The notes below the pieces were generated by a model. That model was not told where the DNA came from. It saw only the letters and a program-made list of their open reading frames with translations, and did not search any database. The translations under genes were made by a program, and so were the position numbers. Positions 25,830 through 34,286 of a stretch of DNA of 40,945 nt are shown piece by piece. Source of the stretch: Castellaniella sp049651205 (GTDB lineage Bacteria > Pseudomonadota > Gammaproteobacteria > Burkholderiales > Burkholderiaceae_B); assembly GCF_049651205.1 (NCBI RefSeq), contig NZ_JBASBR010000001.1, forward strand, positions 1 through 40,945, in the 5' to 3' direction. The first letter of the stretch is position 1; every line of letters starts with the position of its first letter.

Positions 25830-26843
25830 ATGATCAACAATCGCCGTACGCCCAAACGAGTCACTATCGCCGATGTCGCCCGCGAGGCTGGGCTTTCGCC
25901 CACGACAGTGTCTCATTCTCTAAACGGCATCGGCCAGGTGGATCCGCGCACGCGCCAGCATGTAAAGGATGTGGCGGCACGCCTGAAATATCGCCCAAGC
26001 GTCCGGGCCCAGCGCTTGCGAACCGGACGCTCTCATGCAATTGCCTTGCTGTCGTCCATGCCGGCTGCGGTCTCGGCCGGCGAATCACAACTGGGCTTTT
26101 TTACTGAACTGGCCATGGGCCTGGCCAGAAGAGCCCTGTTAAGTGGCTATGTCCTTGTGCTGGCACCGCCCATGGATCAGTGCGACCCCTTGTCTTTGAT
26201 GGACATCGATGGCGCCATCCTGCTGGAGCCTGCGCCGGATGACCTTATCGCCCAGGAGCTGGACGAGCGTGCAGTGCCTTATGTCACTGTCGGTGGCGAG
26301 CCTGGGCCAAACAATATCGATCTGCAGCATGCAGCCGCAGCAGATCTGCTGCTGTCGCATCTGTATGCATCGGGTGCCCGGCGCCCGGGGCTGATCCTGG
26401 GTGCCAGCGGGCGGGCCTCTCAGCGCAGCTTTCACGAACGCTACCTGGCTGCGGCACAGGCCCAGGGGTTTACGCCTGTGGTGGCCATGGCCGCCGAAGA
26501 AGAAGGCGAAGCAGCCGGCCAGCAAGCTGCGGCGCGCCTGTTGGCAGCACATCCAGAACTGGATGCACTCTGTGTTCCGATCGATACCTTTGCCAGTGGT
26601 GCTCTGCACGCCATCGAAGCGGCAGGGTTAAGTGTCCCCGGAGATTTGCTGCTGACCACCCGTCACGACGGCGTGCGCGCCCGGATGTGCCATCCGCCAC
26701 TGACGGCGGTAAACCTGCATCTGGACGCTGTTTCCAGCGTTGCGGTGCAGCGGCTTTTGCAGATCCTGGGCCATGAGATCAAAGATCCGCTGCTTGATCT
26801 CCCGGTGCCGGATCTGGTGGCACGGCTGTCGACAGGTGCGTAG
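25830..26843 (+). CDS. LacI-family transcriptional regulator
   Basis: A 337-residue LacI/GalR repressor. The N-terminal helix-turn-helix and hinge read VTIADVAREAGLSPTTVSHSLNG with PRTRQHVKDVAARLKYRPSV, and the C-terminal periplasmic-binding-protein-like domain contains LLTTRHDGVRARMCHPPLTAVNL. The start at ATG 25830 lacks a good ribosome site; a TTG at 25821 is possible. It ends the amidohydrolase-TauE operon, and the palindromes in the divergent promoter region have the central CG expected for LacI-type operators, so it likely controls both arms. Its tail overlaps the convergent LysR gene by 65 bp. Confidence 0.9.
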   Translation: MINNRRTPKRVTIADVAREAGLSPTTVSHSLNGIGQVDPRTRQHVKDVAARLKYRPSVRAQRLRTGRSHAIALLSSMPAAVSAGESQLGFFTELAMGLARRALLSGYVLVLAPPMDQCDPLSLMDIDGAILLEPAPDDLIAQELDERAVPYVTVGGEPGPNNIDLQHAAAADLLLSHLYASGARRPGLILGASGRASQRSFHERYLAAAQAQGFTPVVAMAAEEEGEAAGQQAAARLLAAHPELDALCVPIDTFASGALHAIEAAGLSVPGDLLLTTRHDGVRARMCHPPLTAVNLHLDAVSSVAVQRLLQILGHEIKDPLLDLPVPDLVARLSTGA

Positions 26844-27765
26844 GAGCGGCGCGCTGCCCGTTTTTTGAGTCGCACTGAGGTGCGCCAAGAAGCTCAACCA
26901 GGCGAAATTCGCATGGGGAGAGATCATGCCCCCGCCGTTGCGAGATCATGAACGTGAGAGAACCGAGATGCCAGGCGCGGCGTTCAAGTTCAACGAGTTG
27001 TCCGCTTGCGAGGTCGTCGCGAACCAGGTGCAGCGGCAAGTGTCCCCAGCCGAGACCGGCATTGAGAAGATCGCGCTTGGCGCTGAGATCATTAACCAGC
27101 CACTGGCGCTTGCCCGCAACCCCCTGCTGGATCTTCTCTGCCCCGGGCTGGTTGTCCGTCACGACAATCTGAACATGTCTGCTGAATTCGTCCATCGGGA
27201 TGGGCTCTGGTGTTGAAGCAAGCGGGTGGGAGGGCGCACACACCGTCACCATCTCCACCTCGCACAGCCAGTCGCGTTCTATGGCATCCGGGTTCACCTC
27301 GGGCACGTTATTGATGGTGACGGCTAGCGCACATACTCTTTCGAGCACCAGGTTTTCGCCGCCTTGCATGGTGGTGATACGCAGGTCGATCAACGCGTTG
27401 TGGAACTCTGCCTGCAGCTTCCTCAGGCAGTTGATCAGGTGGCTGCGCGGAAAGTAGGCATCGACGGCAACTGAAACCTGCGGTGCCCCGGTTTTGGCGA
27501 TCGAGCTGGCGCGGTTTTTCATCTCTTCTGTGCGGGAGATGACTGCTCTGGCGTCTGGTAAGAGGCTGTGCCCCGCGGCCGTGAGCTGCGCCTTTCGTGT
27601 GTTGCGCTCGAACAACTCAACATCAAATGCGGTTTCCAGCACCTTGATGGCATGGCTGATGGCGGATTGTGCACGCCTGAGTTTGCGCGCCGCACCGGAA
27701 AAGCTTCCTTGATCGCAGACGGCAACAAATGCGCGCAACTGGTTAATCGTAACGCTGTCGAGCAT
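26779..27765 (-). CDS. LysR-family transcriptional regulator
   Basis: A 328-residue LysR protein starting MLDSVTINQLRAFVAVCDQGSF. The helix-turn-helix is FSGAARKLRRAQSAISHAIKVLETAFD, and the effector domain follows from about residue 92. The last 30 residues (proline-rich, ending PPDPAPGDQAADL) lie over the end of the LacI gene and look like an extension. It is divergent from the deleted SDR frame at 27880, which may once have been its target. Confidence 0.88.
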   Translation of the reverse strand: MLDSVTINQLRAFVAVCDQGSFSGAARKLRRAQSAISHAIKVLETAFDVELFERNTRKAQLTAAGHSLLPDARAVISRTEEMKNRASSIAKTGAPQVSVAVDAYFPRSHLINCLRKLQAEFHNALIDLRITTMQGGENLVLERVCALAVTINNVPEVNPDAIERDWLCEVEMVTVCAPSHPLASTPEPIPMDEFSRHVQIVVTDNQPGAEKIQQGVAGKRQWLVNDLSAKRDLLNAGLGWGHLPLHLVRDDLASGQLVELERRAWHLGSLTFMISQRRGHDLSPCEFRLVELLGAPQCDSKNGQRAAPTHLSTAVPPDPAPGDQAADL

Positions 27766-27879
27766 ATTTGATCTAAATAATAGATTGAATTGAGCAATTT
27801 TTCGTCAATTGTATTGATACGTCAAGGTGCTTAGACTGTTTACTAACTTCAGTAAAGGACGCCGATTTGGCGACGTATT

Positions 27880-28164
27880 ATGAATAGATTGAATGGAAAG
27901 ACCGCTGAGCGTGGAACCCTGGATATCGTCTTTGCCAATGCAGGGGCAAGGAGCCAAATGGCGCTGGGTGAGATCATCGCCGAGCACATCGACGAAATTT
28001 TCGACACCAACGTGAAAGGGACGATTTTCACGGTTCAGAAGGCGTTGCCGCTGATGGGCAAGGGAGGGGCAATCATCCTGACCGGATCGAGCGCCGGCAC
28101 AACAGGTGCCCCGGGCATGACCGCCAGCGAGGTTGCCGTGGACGGTGGCCTGGCACAACTTTGA
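27880..28164 (+). pseudogene. Short-chain dehydrogenase remnant with two in-frame internal deletions
   Basis: A 94-codon frame that reads like three pieces of one SDR. MNRLNGKTA is the usual start before the cofactor motif. ERGTLDIVFANAGA to ILTGSSAGTTGAPG is the middle with the NAG-type motif and catalytic serine region. ASEVAVDGGLAQL is the usual C-terminus. The TGxxxGIG cofactor motif and the YxxxK catalytic pair are missing, so it cannot be a working SDR. About 60 and 75 or more codons are absent, both without a frameshift. It lies between the LysR gene and the F420-type reductase gene and still has an ATG. Confidence 0.8.
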
Positions 28165-28201
28165 CGCGATCTGACTGCGTTAATAAATTCAAGGAAAGTA
28201 T

Positions 28202-28801
28202 ATGAGTTACGCAATTATCGGCTTTGGCAACATCGGCCAAGCACTTGCCAAGGCATTTGCCCGCAATGGCATCGAAGTATCCGTAGCAGCCACACGCGAT
28301 CCCGCCAGCTTCGCATTCGATGCGGCTACGATCGGGCCCACGATTCTTCCCAAAACACTGGAGGAAGCCGTCAAGGCCGACACCATCTTTTTGGCGGTTC
28401 GTTTCGAGTCGCACCCCGAGGTGGCGAAGGTGCTGCCCAGCTGGAAGGGAAAGACCATCATCGACGCGATGAATACCTTGGCCCCCTCCGAGGAACTGGA
28501 TGGGCTCCTGTCTTCCGCATTGGTTTCAAGGGCATTTTCTGGCGCCAGGCTTGTAAAGGGCTTCAACCATTTGGGCGCGGGTGTCCTTGCTCGGGATCCC
28601 GCTGTAAACAGCGCCAGGAGAGTGGTGTTTCTTGCCGGTAATGATGATGATGCCGTCGCGTCGGTTGCCACGCTTGCCCAGCGGCTTGGCTTTGCACCTG
28701 TGAATCTTGGGAAGCTCGAAGAGGGCGGCGCACTTGTGCATGCACAGGACGCGGCCTGGGGGCCTCTGATTTTTCAGGATCTGTTCAAGCAAGAGGCGTA
28801 A
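28202..28801 (+). CDS. NAD(P)-binding oxidoreductase, F420-dependent NADP reductase-like
   Basis: A 199-residue Rossmann protein starting MSYAIIGFGNIGQALAKAFA, with the GxGxxG motif for NADP and the FLAVRFESHPEVAKVL and IIDAMNTL segments typical of the F420-NADP oxidoreductase/DinF-like NADP-binding group. A C-terminal catalytic domain is short. Substrate unknown; most bacterial members of this type act on hydride transfer without F420. AAGGAAAG precedes the ATG. It follows the SDR remnant, with which it may once have formed an operon. Confidence 0.8.
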   Translation: MSYAIIGFGNIGQALAKAFARNGIEVSVAATRDPASFAFDAATIGPTILPKTLEEAVKADTIFLAVRFESHPEVAKVLPSWKGKTIIDAMNTLAPSEELDGLLSSALVSRAFSGARLVKGFNHLGAGVLARDPAVNSARRVVFLAGNDDDAVASVATLAQRLGFAPVNLGKLEEGGALVHAQDAAWGPLIFQDLFKQEA

Positions 28802-28861
28802 TCACGATTGTCCCTGCATAATTGAGAGTGCGGTACTGAGCCACCACTACCAGGAGGAAAA

Positions 28862-29593
28862 ATGAGTACCCGCCTCAATCACTACGGACAACCCATTGGC
28901 GAGCCACTACCTGATTGGTCGGAACGGCCGCGACCAGGGGATGTGGTGCTCCAGGGAAAGTTTTGTCGCCTGGAGCCTATCAGCGCAGATCGCCACGCGC
29001 ATGACCTCTATACGGCCTACAGCCAGGCGCCGGATGGGCGTGACTGGACGTATCTTTCCGTTGGGCCTTTCGATGGCATGCCGGCGTACCTGCAGCATGC
29101 CAAAAACCTGGAACGCTCCACAGATCAGAAGCATTATGCAATCATCGACATGACGTTTGGGCGTGCCGTAGGGACGCTGGCGCTGATGCGCGCCGATCCC
29201 CGTGGCGGCGCCATCGAGGTCGGTTTCGTTACGTTTTCGCCGCTGCTCAAGCGGACACCTGCATCAACAGAGGCGCAGTTCCTCCTGATGCAATATGTCT
29301 TCGAAGGCCTTGGGTATCGTCGCTATGAATGGAAATGCGACAGCCTCAATGCGCCATCCCGCAAAGCGGCCGAGCGGCTGGGCTTCATCTATGAGGGCAT
29401 TTTTAGACAGGCCACCGTCTATAAGCAGCGATCCCGCGATACGGCCTGGCTTTCCATCACCGACAAAGAGTGGCCGCGCCTCAAAGAGGTGTTTCTGGCT
29501 TGGTTGGCTCCGGAGAACTTCGACGGCCAGGGCAGGCAGATTAAGTCGCTGGCTGCCATCAGAGAGGGCGCAGCAAGCGCTTCACCCGGCTAA
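28862..29593 (+). CDS. GNAT-family N-acetyltransferase (RimJ/RimL-like)
   Basis: A 243-residue acetyltransferase. The GNAT core spans about residues 30-190: LQGKFCRLEPISADRHAHDL at the start, AVGTLALMRADPRGGAIEVGFVTFSP as strands 3-4 including the acetyl-CoA approach, and LNAPSRKAAERLGFIYEGIF as the strand 5/alpha 4 RimL-type motif. Members acetylate small molecules or protein N-termini; the target is unknown. AGGAGG sits five bases before the ATG. Its stop overlaps the convergent LysR stop. Confidence 0.85.
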   Translation: MSTRLNHYGQPIGEPLPDWSERPRPGDVVLQGKFCRLEPISADRHAHDLYTAYSQAPDGRDWTYLSVGPFDGMPAYLQHAKNLERSTDQKHYAIIDMTFGRAVGTLALMRADPRGGAIEVGFVTFSPLLKRTPASTEAQFLLMQYVFEGLGYRRYEWKCDSLNAPSRKAAERLGFIYEGIFRQATVYKQRSRDTAWLSITDKEWPRLKEVFLAWLAPENFDGQGRQIKSLAAIREGAASASPG

Positions 29594-30471
29594 AGGCGCG
29601 CTGAAAGTGCTGTGGTCAGAAAGTCCGTCGCGCGTCGCACTCGTGTGGGGATGAACCGGCGCTTGGGCCAGACGAGGCTGACATCACGCGTTTCGTTCAG
29701 AAACTCATCGAGCACCGTGATCACGTCCGGCGTCCCGAACTCTCCGACCAATGAGGCGCGATACATCAGACCAATGCCCACACCATTGATCACACCTGCC
29801 AGGATTGTCTCTGCGCTGTTGGAAGACAATGTGCCACGCACGGGGATGCTCAAACGCCCTCCCGAGCCGGCAAATGCCCATTCGGTCATTTCGCCATAGA
29901 TCAAGCAGTTATGGTCGATAAGGTCGGCTGGCGTTTTTGGAATGCCACGCTGTGCGAAGTAGTGTCGGGAACCCACGCAGACCAGAGACGTGCTCGCCAC
30001 TCGCCGGACAACGGAATCCGGATCGTTGACCTGGCTGATGCGTATTGCCAGATCGATCCGGTCGTCGACCATGTCACGCAGCGCATCGGACAGCACCAAA
30101 TCGACCTGCAGACCGGAATAGAGCGACAACAGCTTGGGAATCAGTGGCAGCACGTGCAGACGGCCGAACGTTGAGGGTGCGGCAATCCGAATCGAGCCTG
30201 AAACATCCTGCACGCTGCTGGTCAGTTCGTTATCCGCTACAAGGATTTCGTCGAGCAGGGGCTTGGTGCGTTCGTAGTATTTCTGTCCCTGGTCGGTCAG
30301 GGTCACTTTGCGCGTGCTCCGATGCAGCAAGGCTACGCCCAGGCGCTTTTCCAGTGCATTGACTGCCTTGCTGACCGCAGATTGCGACTGTCCGGTTTTC
30401 CGCGCAGCAGCAGAGAATCCGCCCGTTTCGACTACGGAGATGAAGGCGCTCATTTCACTGAATTTATCCAT
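29590..30471 (-). CDS. LysR-family transcriptional regulator (CrgA-like subgroup)
   Basis: A 293-residue LysR regulator starting MDKFSEMSAFISVVETGGFSA. The helix-turn-helix is SAAARKTGQSQSAVSKAVNALEKRLG, followed by LLHRSTRKVTLTDQG and the effector domain. It is divergent from the SDR gene at 30572 with a 100-bp gap, the classical layout for control of that gene. Confidence 0.9.
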   Translation of the reverse strand: MDKFSEMSAFISVVETGGFSAAARKTGQSQSAVSKAVNALEKRLGVALLHRSTRKVTLTDQGQKYYERTKPLLDEILVADNELTSSVQDVSGSIRIAAPSTFGRLHVLPLIPKLLSLYSGLQVDLVLSDALRDMVDDRIDLAIRISQVNDPDSVVRRVASTSLVCVGSRHYFAQRGIPKTPADLIDHNCLIYGEMTEWAFAGSGGRLSIPVRGTLSSNSAETILAGVINGVGIGLMYRASLVGEFGTPDVITVLDEFLNETRDVSLVWPKRRFIPTRVRRATDFLTTALSARL

Positions 30472-30571
30472 TCTTATTTGGAATAGGTTTTATACCAAAG
30501 ACATGGATTATCACATCAAAAGAATGGAATTACCATGCTTCCTATACAAACTTCAGAACAGGAGAAATTTG

Positions 30572-31366
30572 ATGAATATTGAACTCAAGGGACACAAAGC
30601 CGTTGTGACCGGTTCCACCGCAGGCATTGGCCGTGCAATTGCCGAAGGGCTGGTGCGTGCAGGTGCGGCGGTGGTCATCAACGGGCGCACACAGAAGCGG
30701 GTGGATGCCGCTTTGCGCGAGATAAGCGCCCTGTTTCCAGGGGCTGAATTAAGCGGCGTGACGGCAGACGTCGCCACCGCTCAAGGGTGTGCAGTGCTGT
30801 TCGAACATGCACCGGACGCCGATATTCTCATCAACAATGCCGGCACTGCGGTTCTGAACAATTTTTTCGACCAGGACGACAGCGAATGGCTGAACCTGTT
30901 CCAGTTGAACGTCATGAGTGGTGTGCGCACGGCCCGTCATTACCTGCCGAAAATGGTGGCACGTGGCTGGGGCCGTGTGGTGTTTCTCAGCAGTGAATCC
31001 GGGCTAAACATTCCGAAGGAAATGATTGACTACGGCATGACCAAGACCGCGGTGCTTGCTGTTTCACGCGGGCTGGCTGAACTCGTCGGCGGAACGGGCG
31101 TTACGGTCAATGCCGTACTGCCCGGCCCGACGAGATCCGAGATTCTATCCAATTGGATGGAATCGACAGCGAAAGAGCAAGGCATTACTCAAGAGCAGGC
31201 CGAACAGCAGTTCCTGAAAGCGGCTCGTCCAACCTCGCTGATCAACCGGTTCGCAACAACCCGAGAGGTTGCGAACATGGTGGTATATGCCTGCTCGGAA
31301 GAGGCATCTGCAACCACTGGCGCCGCGTTGCGGGTTGATGGTGGGGTCGTTCGCTCAGTCGCCTGA
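30572..31366 (+). CDS. Short-chain dehydrogenase/reductase
   Basis: A 264-residue classical SDR. Cofactor motif TGSTAGIG, structural NNAG in ILINNAGTAV, catalytic serine in FLSSESG and YGMTK for the Tyr-Lys pair are all present, plus the C-terminal ATTGAALRVDGGVV. It is an NAD(P)-dependent oxidoreductase of unknown substrate. AGGAG is seven bases before ATG 30572; the longer frame upstream is in the LysR promoter region and is not used. It is the likely target of the divergent LysR protein. Confidence 0.9.
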   Translation: MNIELKGHKAVVTGSTAGIGRAIAEGLVRAGAAVVINGRTQKRVDAALREISALFPGAELSGVTADVATAQGCAVLFEHAPDADILINNAGTAVLNNFFDQDDSEWLNLFQLNVMSGVRTARHYLPKMVARGWGRVVFLSSESGLNIPKEMIDYGMTKTAVLAVSRGLAELVGGTGVTVNAVLPGPTRSEILSNWMESTAKEQGITQEQAEQQFLKAARPTSLINRFATTREVANMVVYACSEEASATTGAALRVDGGVVRSVA

Positions 31367-31500
31367 AATCGGGGATAAACCGGCCACAACGATGCAGTAT
31401 GCTCCACAATCAATTCTCTGAACTAAAGCTGGGCGGATGTGGGCCGCTGCGTCGATGCAGTCGGTACGGGGGTAACGAACGGTTGGGTGCCTCCAGAGCA

Positions 31501-32130
31501 TCACCGTGCAGGGGCTTCGGTTGCCAGACGCTTGAGCCGACACAGCCGTTCACGCAGCAAGGTGTCGGCCAGCGGCTCGGGCGCGTGGCCCAGCGCAACA
31601 GAGTCGACAGCCACAGCCTGTACGGCAGCGTCCAGGCGCGATGGTTCCGCCCGCCACCAGTCGGCCAGCAATTGATCGGGGGTGCACACCCTCAAGCCCT
31701 GGCGCCGCAGTTCGGATCGGTTGAAATCCTTTAGATTCCATGTCATTACGTGCACGGCTGGCGGGCGCTGCAAGCCGCAGCGTGCTCTACGTGCCAAGCC
31801 TGCTGCGATCACGTGAAAATCCTTGGGGTCGCTGTAGCGCAACCCGACTTCATAGGGGTCGGTGTTGGGCTCCATGGCCCCAGGAAAGCGCTGGTTCATG
31901 TCTGCCCATTGATTCGCCAGTTTTTCAGGTGGAACCTGCCAGACACGCTCGGCGTTGCGGCGCCACTCCTCGCCGATGCGTTCTGTCCAGATCGGCTGAA
32001 ATACGCCTTGTTCGGCCACGCGCAGCAGCAATTGGCGCTGCACGGTGGACATCAGCACACAGGCATCAAGAACGACAAAGGGTGGGGCAGGGCAGGCCTG
32101 TGGGTGAGAGATTTGCTGAGGCTGGGGCAT
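31501..32130 (-). CDS. PIN-domain protein
   Basis: A 209-residue PIN-fold nuclease-like protein. The acidic residues expected for the metal site are seen as D22 in VVLDACVLM, E54/E55 in ERIGEEWRR, D101/D104 in YSDPKDFHVIAAG, and the TWNLKDF segment. It starts one base after the ABC exporter stop codon (TGA-A-ATG), so the two are translationally coupled. Most PIN toxins come with an antitoxin gene, and none is visible here. Its role with an ABC exporter is unclear. A longer in-frame start at 32148 overlaps the ABC gene. Confidence 0.75.
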   Translation of the reverse strand: MPQPQQISHPQACPAPPFVVLDACVLMSTVQRQLLLRVAEQGVFQPIWTERIGEEWRRNAERVWQVPPEKLANQWADMNQRFPGAMEPNTDPYEVGLRYSDPKDFHVIAAGLARRARCGLQRPPAVHVMTWNLKDFNRSELRRQGLRVCTPDQLLADWWRAEPSRLDAAVQAVAVDSVALGHAPEPLADTLLRERLCRLKRLATEAPAR

Positions 32131-32131
32131 T

Positions 32132-33919
32132 TCAAAGGCCCGCCTCATCGGATGCGACAAATCCGCCGGTCTGGCGCCGCCACAGATGTGCGTACAGCCC
32201 GTTTCGGGCCAGTAATTCAGTATGGGTGCCGGTTTCGGCGATGCGGCCCTGATCCAGCACGATCAGGCGGTCCATACGGGTGATGGTGGATAGCCGGTGT
32301 GCGATGGCAATGACGGTTTTACCTTGCATCAGGATGTCCAGACTGTCCTGGATGGCGGCCTCGGTATCCGAATCCAGGGCGCTGGTGGCTTCATCCAGCA
32401 CCAGGATGGGTGCGTCTTTTAGCAGCACGCGGGCGATGGCGATGCGCTGGCGTTGCCCGCCAGACAGTTTTACCCCGCGTTCGCCTACCGTGGCATCCAG
32501 GCCGCGCTGGCCGTCGCGGTCGACCAGATCCGGGATAAAGCTGTCGGCCTGGGCCTTGCGGATGGCCTGCAGGATGTGCGCTTCGCTTGCATCGGGCCGG
32601 CCGTACAGGATGTTGTCCCGGATCGAGCGATGCAACAAGGACGTATCCTGGGTGACGACGCCAATCTGCATCCGCAAGCTTTCCTGGGTAACCTGGGCGA
32701 TGTCCTGCCCGTCGATGGTGATGCTGCCCCCCTGGATGTCGTGCAGGCGCAGCAACAGGCTGACCAGGGTGGATTTCCCGGCGCCGGACGGCCCGATCAG
32801 GCCGACCTTTTCTCCGCCGTGGATGCTCAGGTTCAGCCCGGTAAAGACGGGGTGCTGTGAACCATAATGAAAGTGCACATCGTGCAGGCGCAGGGCACCC
32901 TCAACCACGCGTAGCGGTGGGGCGCCAGCCTCATCCTGGACTGCCCTGGGTTGTGAAATCGAGGTAATGCCGTCTTGCACTGCCCCGACGTTGGAGAAGA
33001 TGCTGTTGACGACCGTCATGACCCAGCCCGACATATTGCTGATGCGGATGACCAGGCCAGTGGACAGTGCGATATCGCCCACCGTGACTTCGCCCCGGCT
33101 CCAGAGCCACAGCGCCAGCCCGGACGTGCCGGCGATCAGCAGGCTGTTCAGGGCCGTGACCCCCGCGTCCAGCGCGGTGGTGATGCGGGTCATGCGGGCC
33201 AGTTTGTCGGTCTGTTCGGCCAGCGCTTCGGCGACGTAGGCTTCTTCTCTCTGGCGATCAGAAAAGAGCTTCAGCGTCAGGATGTTGCCGTAGCCATCCA
33301 CGATGCGGCCCATCAGTTTGGAGGCTGCCGCCGAGGCCTGCCAGGAGCGGTCTTTCATGAGCGGCACGCAAATCCGCAGCAGAACCACGTAGACGATGAT
33401 CCAGACCAGCAGCGGCAGGGCCAATCGGTAGTCCGCGTGTACAAACAGGGCGATCGCGCTGCCGGTGTAGACCAGGACGTACCAGAGCGCATCCACCAAT
33501 TGGACGGCGGAGTCTCGCAAGGCATCGCCAGTGCGCAGGATACGGTTGGCAACCCGGCCGGCATAGTCGTTCTGAAAGAAGCCCAGGCTCTGGCGGATCA
33601 CATAGCGGTGGTTCTGCCAACGGATGCGGTTGGTCAGGCTGGGGACAATGGTTTGGTTGACCAGCAAATCGTGCAGGCCGCTGAACACAGGCCGGGCAAC
33701 CAGCGTGATCAGAGCCATCCAGGCCAGCTCGTGCCCGTGGCGGATGAAGAAGCCCGGCTCGGGAATCTCCTTGGCCAGGTCTACGATGCGGCCGATAAAG
33801 CCAAATAGGGCCACTTCGATCGAGGCTACCCCCAGCCCGACCACCAAAATAGCCAGAAACACCGGCCAGACCTGCACCAGGTAATGGAGATAGAAGCGTC
33901 CCACCGCAGTGGGCGGCAT
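32132..33919 (-). CDS. ABC exporter, membrane domain fused to ATPase
   Basis: A 595-residue half-transporter: six membrane helices in the first 330 residues, then an ATPase domain with Walker A GPSGAGKST, signature LSGGQ, Walker B ILVLDEATSALD and the switch histidine in IAHRLS. It belongs to the lipid/multidrug exporter group (MsbA-like architecture) and works as a dimer. The frame stays open about 33 codons above the ATG with family-like sequence (LFRWFESRIPVFQEPDER) but no ATG, GTG or TTG, so the true start may be a CTG or the N-terminus may be damaged. The PIN gene is coupled downstream. Confidence 0.88.
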   Translation of the reverse strand: MPPTAVGRFYLHYLVQVWPVFLAILVVGLGVASIEVALFGFIGRIVDLAKEIPEPGFFIRHGHELAWMALITLVARPVFSGLHDLLVNQTIVPSLTNRIRWQNHRYVIRQSLGFFQNDYAGRVANRILRTGDALRDSAVQLVDALWYVLVYTGSAIALFVHADYRLALPLLVWIIVYVVLLRICVPLMKDRSWQASAAASKLMGRIVDGYGNILTLKLFSDRQREEAYVAEALAEQTDKLARMTRITTALDAGVTALNSLLIAGTSGLALWLWSRGEVTVGDIALSTGLVIRISNMSGWVMTVVNSIFSNVGAVQDGITSISQPRAVQDEAGAPPLRVVEGALRLHDVHFHYGSQHPVFTGLNLSIHGGEKVGLIGPSGAGKSTLVSLLLRLHDIQGGSITIDGQDIAQVTQESLRMQIGVVTQDTSLLHRSIRDNILYGRPDASEAHILQAIRKAQADSFIPDLVDRDGQRGLDATVGERGVKLSGGQRQRIAIARVLLKDAPILVLDEATSALDSDTEAAIQDSLDILMQGKTVIAIAHRLSTITRMDRLIVLDQGRIAETGTHTELLARNGLYAHLWRRQTGGFVASDEAGL

Positions 33920-34286
33920 GCGTTCGTCCGGCTCCTGGAAGACAGGGATCCGGGACTCGAACCAGCGAAAGAGAGGCGTAAACAGGGCGGTATCGTGAGT
34001 GAGAAGATATCGTCATTTTACGCGCAGGGGATGCCGGGTTGGCGTTTTGCTTGACCAACTAACAGCAAGCTTAAAACAGTGCCCCTGGCGTATGAATTCA
34101 GGGTCGTGTCAATGTCCGACTGTACTATTTAAGCTTGAAGTTTCTACAGAAACGGCGCATACGCTAGGCGGCGCGCGATATGGCAGAGTCATTTGCCATC
34201 TACGACTGAGAGCCAGCTTCAGACTTCCCTGTCGCACCCACTGCACACCACCCGGACGGCCAGGCGCCTGCCCACCGGGAGTATTC
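33920..34286. other. Divergent intergenic region between ABC exporter and cbb3-like operon
   Basis: Apart from the possible N-terminal extension of the ABC gene (to about 34014), this stretch is non-coding. It holds an inverted repeat, CAAGCTTAAA (34066-34075) with TTTAAGCTTG (34128-34137), that could be an operator. I see no FNR/ANR site (TTGATnnnnATCAA), which would be usual for a low-oxygen cbb3 operon. Confidence 0.5.

Noticed and set aside
31806..31821. Fifth parS site inside the PIN gene
   Set aside because: Only the core CACGTGAAA matches; about six of sixteen bases differ from consensus.
33920..34286. FNR/ANR site before the oxidase operon
   Set aside because: No TTGATnnnnATCAA or close variant found by eye.
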